56,530 nt of DNA from a virus. Within the stretch, counting starts at the first letter, position 1; the number at the start of each line of letters is the position of its first letter. The position numbers were made by a program, and so were the translations under genes. Shown in pieces: positions 54,485 to 56,530 of this stretch. The stretch covers positions 1-56,530 of the IMG/VR virus record IMGVR_UViG_3300018077_000001. The stretch is one strand, 5' to 3'. The notes below the pieces were generated by a model. It worked only from the letters and a program-made list of their open reading frames with translations. It was not told the DNA's origin and did no database searches.

Positions 54485-55060
54485 CTATTGTGTGACCACC
54501 TCCAGATCTTCCTGCGTTCGGCGCTGGAGCTTGAACCGGTGATAGGGACCTTGACTGAAGATCCGCCGCTTCGCGTCCACCACCTCGAACGGCTCATTCG
54601 CCCTGATAGTCCTGAGGTCATACGGAACCTTGACCATCATTCCGTTCCTGAGCTTCGGTCGGCTCCGCCTACGCTGGTGGCCCGCTTCCACCCGAGCGCG
54701 CCAGTCCTTCGCCCACTTAGGACCCGCGTCGGCCTCGAAATCCGCACCCGGGAACACGTCTTCCAGCGGCGACAACAACTTGAAGATCCGCTCCGGGCAA
54801 TCCGAAATGCCCGGCCCCATCGACTCGTCCATATCCTTGTAACCGAAATTGTACGGATCGTTCGGACGCCACTGTGTCATGCAGGCAATCGCGATGACCT
54901 CGCCCCGCGGCAATTTCATCGCCACATACACGGCACTGCGATCGACGCTGCCCGAGGCCACGTCCAGAACCACAAACCCTTTCTCCGGCCGGCCGAACTC
55001 CTCACTGAAAAACGCCTTGTGCGTGATGCCCTTACTGCGCTGCTGAAACATCCAACCCAT
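54485..55060 (-). CDS. conserved phage protein (GWMFQQR... NFGYKDMDESMGP type)
   Basis: 191 residues from the ATG at 55060. MGWMFQQRSKGITHKAFFSE then DPYNFGYKDMDESMGPGISD (about 68-87) and CPERIFKLLSP match a widespread phage family of unknown function (resembles DUF6927). C-terminal PKLRNGMMVKVPYDL is a small barrel. Ends the unit that began at 2641. Confidence 0.75.
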   Translation of the reverse strand: MGWMFQQRSKGITHKAFFSEEFGRPEKGFVVLDVASGSVDRSAVYVAMKLPRGEVIAIACMTQWRPNDPYNFGYKDMDESMGPGISDCPERIFKLLSPLEDVFPGADFEADAGPKWAKDWRARVEAGHQRRRSRPKLRNGMMVKVPYDLRTIRANEPFEVVDAKRRIFSQGPYHRFKLQRRTQEDLEVVTQ

Positions 55061-55331
55061 CTCGCCCTCCCTTCCATCTAGCCGCTCGCAGGCGGCGCAG
55101 GACCACCACATCCTCGACCGCTAATCCGATGCCGGCGAACCGGAGGTTTCCCGCTTGCAGATCGGCCAGTTCCGCTTCTCTGGCCCGGACGTAATTCGGG
55201 CACTGCTTTTCGTCCTCTTTGCAGTCCAAGCAAATCTCCTCTTGGTTGAACCACGACATCGAGAACGACAACATCGACGTGCCGCACCTCGGACAGTGCT
55301 TCCCTTCAGCTTGAGTCTGGCTCAACATCAC
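55032..55331 (-). CDS. zinc-ribbon conserved phage protein
   Basis: 99 residues. CPRCGTSMLSFSMSWFNQEE (about 13-32), then ICLDCKEDEKQCPNYVRARE and GNLRFAGIGL form a very common phage signature (Cys pairs about 21 residues apart). Unknown function. Overlaps the DUF6927-like gene by 29 bases. Confidence 0.78.
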   Translation of the reverse strand: MMLSQTQAEGKHCPRCGTSMLSFSMSWFNQEEICLDCKEDEKQCPNYVRAREAELADLQAGNLRFAGIGLAVEDVVVLRRLRAARWKGGRDGLDVSAAQ

Positions 55332-55539
55332 CCTTCGCCTCCGTTCTGATCAACCGAACCACGTACTCCAACACCTCGACAACCTCCGGATGCGGCAGCA
55401 TCCCGACCAGATCGGACAACGTAGCAACCGCCTCGGCCGCGTCATCCTTGATGTTGTCCCAATCCACCACGAACACGGCCGGGTGGCCTTGCGTGACAGT
55501 GCCACCCTCAATCTCGATCACGCTCACTTGCTTATCCAT
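55306..55539 (-). CDS. 77-residue acidic hypothetical protein
   Basis: Starts MDKQVSVIEIEGGTVTQGHP. VVDWDNIKDDAAEAVATLSD is typical of small phage proteins. Acidic. Unknown. Confidence 0.66.
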   Translation of the reverse strand: MDKQVSVIEIEGGTVTQGHPAVFVVDWDNIKDDAAEAVATLSDLVGMLPHPEVVEVLEYVVRLIRTEAKGDVEPDSS

Positions 55540-55540
55540 C

Positions 55541-55990
55541 TCACCGCTCCTTTCCGCGTTTCACGCGCGCCTGTGTGACCGACACCCCGACTTGTGGAAT
55601 TGCCAGCGCCATCCTGATCGTCTCGACCGGGAACTTGAACCGCTTCCCATCCGACGTTCGCTCAGCGACGATCGGGTACTTCGACGCTCCCGGCTTCAAT
55701 CCGACGATCCGATACGTCGCCTGACCGGTCCTGAACTCCTTTGCCAAATCTTCGGCTTTCAACCCAAACATCGGGGCCATCCTCTTCCAGTCTTCGGCCA
55801 TGCGGTCCTGCACCACCCCGTCCCCGCCGATCACCGAGAACTCAAACTTCAGCGTCGCGTGCGACGAACCGTAATTGCCGCCTGCGTAACGCACGCTCAA
55901 TCCCCGCTCGCTGGCAATCGCCTTCGCGACAACTTCCAGATCGTCAGCCAGCCTCTTCACTACTGCTCGGTCCATCTGTTCGATCTTCAC
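55541..55990 (-). CDS. conserved phage protein
   Basis: 149 residues. WKRMAPMFGLKAEDLAKEFR then ATYRIVGLKPGASKYPIVAE and DGKRFKFPVETIRMAL (about 68-130) follow a known phage pattern. An N-terminal helix precedes it. Unknown function. Confidence 0.74.
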   Translation of the reverse strand: MKIEQMDRAVVKRLADDLEVVAKAIASERGLSVRYAGGNYGSSHATLKFEFSVIGGDGVVQDRMAEDWKRMAPMFGLKAEDLAKEFRTGQATYRIVGLKPGASKYPIVAERTSDGKRFKFPVETIRMALAIPQVGVSVTQARVKRGKER

Positions 55991-55991
55991 C

Positions 55992-56354
55992 TCAGCCTCC
56001 TTCTCGCTTCAAAGCCACCAGCAGATCCGGGTACTGCTTTTTCAGCAACTGCTCGACCGTGCAGGGATGCCAGTACAGATCGCGCTCCACCCCTGCCATC
56101 CCCATCGGACCGCGCACTTCTTCCAACGCGGACAGCGCGAAGTAGCCAAGCTCCGTCTCGAACCCGGACACTAGACCGAACAGGCGGACGGTCAGCGTCC
56201 CATCGTACAGTTCCACGTCTTCCGCCTCCCACGCCCACCACGTCCAGTTCGAGAACGGGGTGAACCACTTCGCCGGCACGATCGTGTCCAGCTTGCCTTC
56301 GGTCGAACCGATCGGCGGCAACTGCTCTCTCAGCTCCTGCGTCAACATCTTCAT
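55992..56354 (-). CDS. DUF2958 family protein
   Basis: 120 residues. [20 protein letters not shown] then [19 protein letters not shown] (about 8-46), [20 protein letters not shown] and ERDLYWHP are the DUF2958 signature. Function unknown; frequent on plasmids, phages and ICEs next to radC. The ATG at 56354 overlaps the radC stop. Confidence 0.9.
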   Translation of the reverse strand: MKMLTQELREQLPPIGSTEGKLDTIVPAKWFTPFSNWTWWAWEAEDVELYDGTLTVRLFGLVSGFETELGYFALSALEEVRGPMGMAGVERDLYWHPCTVEQLLKKQYPDLLVALKREGG

Positions 56355-56530
56355 TGTCCGAACCCCAATCCTTTCGACTTCAAACTCACGTACCTGCCCC
56401 CTCCGATAATCAAGTGATCGAGCACCTCAATATCCAACAAGCGCCCGGCCTCGACCATTGCACGAGTCACAGCTACATCCTCCGGGCTGGGCGACGGATC
56501 TCCGCTCGGATGGTTGTGCATCACGATCAC
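56351..56530 (-). CDS. radC: RadC family protein, 3' part (joins 612..1)
   Basis: Contains the C-terminus [18 protein letters not shown] and the stop at 56353-56351, which overlaps the DUF2958 ATG. Bases 56408-56530 repeat 1-123, so only 56351-56407 is new coding sequence. Confidence 0.93.
   Translation of the reverse strand: MIVMHNHPSGDPSPSPEDVAVTRAMVEAGRLLDIEVLDHLIIGGGRYVSLKSKGLGFGQ
56408..56530. repeat. terminal direct repeat, right copy
   Basis: Identical to 1-123. Marks contig closure inside radC. Confidence 0.95.

Noticed and set aside
1-56530. tRNA genes or an integrase with att sites
   Set aside because: I saw no cloverleaf-like tRNA sequence, no tyrosine or serine recombinase motifs, and no non-terminal long duplicate that could be an att site.

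Overview
The window is a complete circular tailed-phage genome. Its last 123 bases repeat its first 123, so the unique length is about 56,407 bp and the contig closes inside radC. About 112 genes are packed tightly with ATGA or TGATG overlaps, all on the minus strand, so transcription runs from high to low coordinates and wraps through the junction. A long-tailed siphovirus is indicated by a 676-residue tape measure, a frameshifted tail chaperone pair, a tail tube protein and an HK97/encapsulin-type capsid protein. I see no integrase, DNA polymerase, helicase or primase. The host is probably in Chloroflexota (inference): there is a TP-rich linker in a secreted protein, a lipoprotein with the VEVTREVEV pattern of that phylum's surface lipoproteins, and dockerin-like modules.

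Layout in transcription order. (1) From a promoter near 54470: small genes, a ParB-family protein and a Toprim protein (54416-51594). (2) From a promoter near 51444: many small genes, a second ParB-family protein, then an envelope-directed cluster at 45281-41072 (lipoprotein, Tat-signal polysaccharide deacetylase, HTH regulator, dockerin membrane protein, trypsin-like protease, membrane protein). (3) A one-gene unit with a RarA/MgsA C-terminal-like protein (40898-40263), closed by a terminator. (4) A late operon: ParB-domain protein, TAGT-like glycosyltransferase, terminases, portal, head morphogenesis, then a promoter-leader-terminator device, then protease/scaffold, capsid, connectors, tail, tail tip, lysis and repeat-containing fibre genes, ending at a terminator at 12177-12207. 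(5) Early-type units: 11957-10008; RecT-like and HNH genes (9877-7529); a replication-initiator-like gene with internal iterons, RusA, ASCH and MT-A70 (7301-3103); a leaderless gene at 3070; and a last unit from 2641 through radC and DUF2958 to 54485.

The early units appear to be tied together by a promoter family (ATTACTCATTGACA, then a 17-bp spacer) and by four related intergenic elements 70-95 bp upstream of four of these promoters. Replication probably relies on host polymerases, with phage-encoded initiation and recombination functions (wHTH protein, RecT-like, RusA, RarA-like, PC4-like ssDNA binder). The virion carries at least three proteins that share a W-x3-YP...QQ-x-FW repeat, one of them joined to a dockerin module. 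Together with the exported protease and deacetylase, this points to unusual interaction with the host surface. All function calls come from reading motifs by eye; no database search was run.
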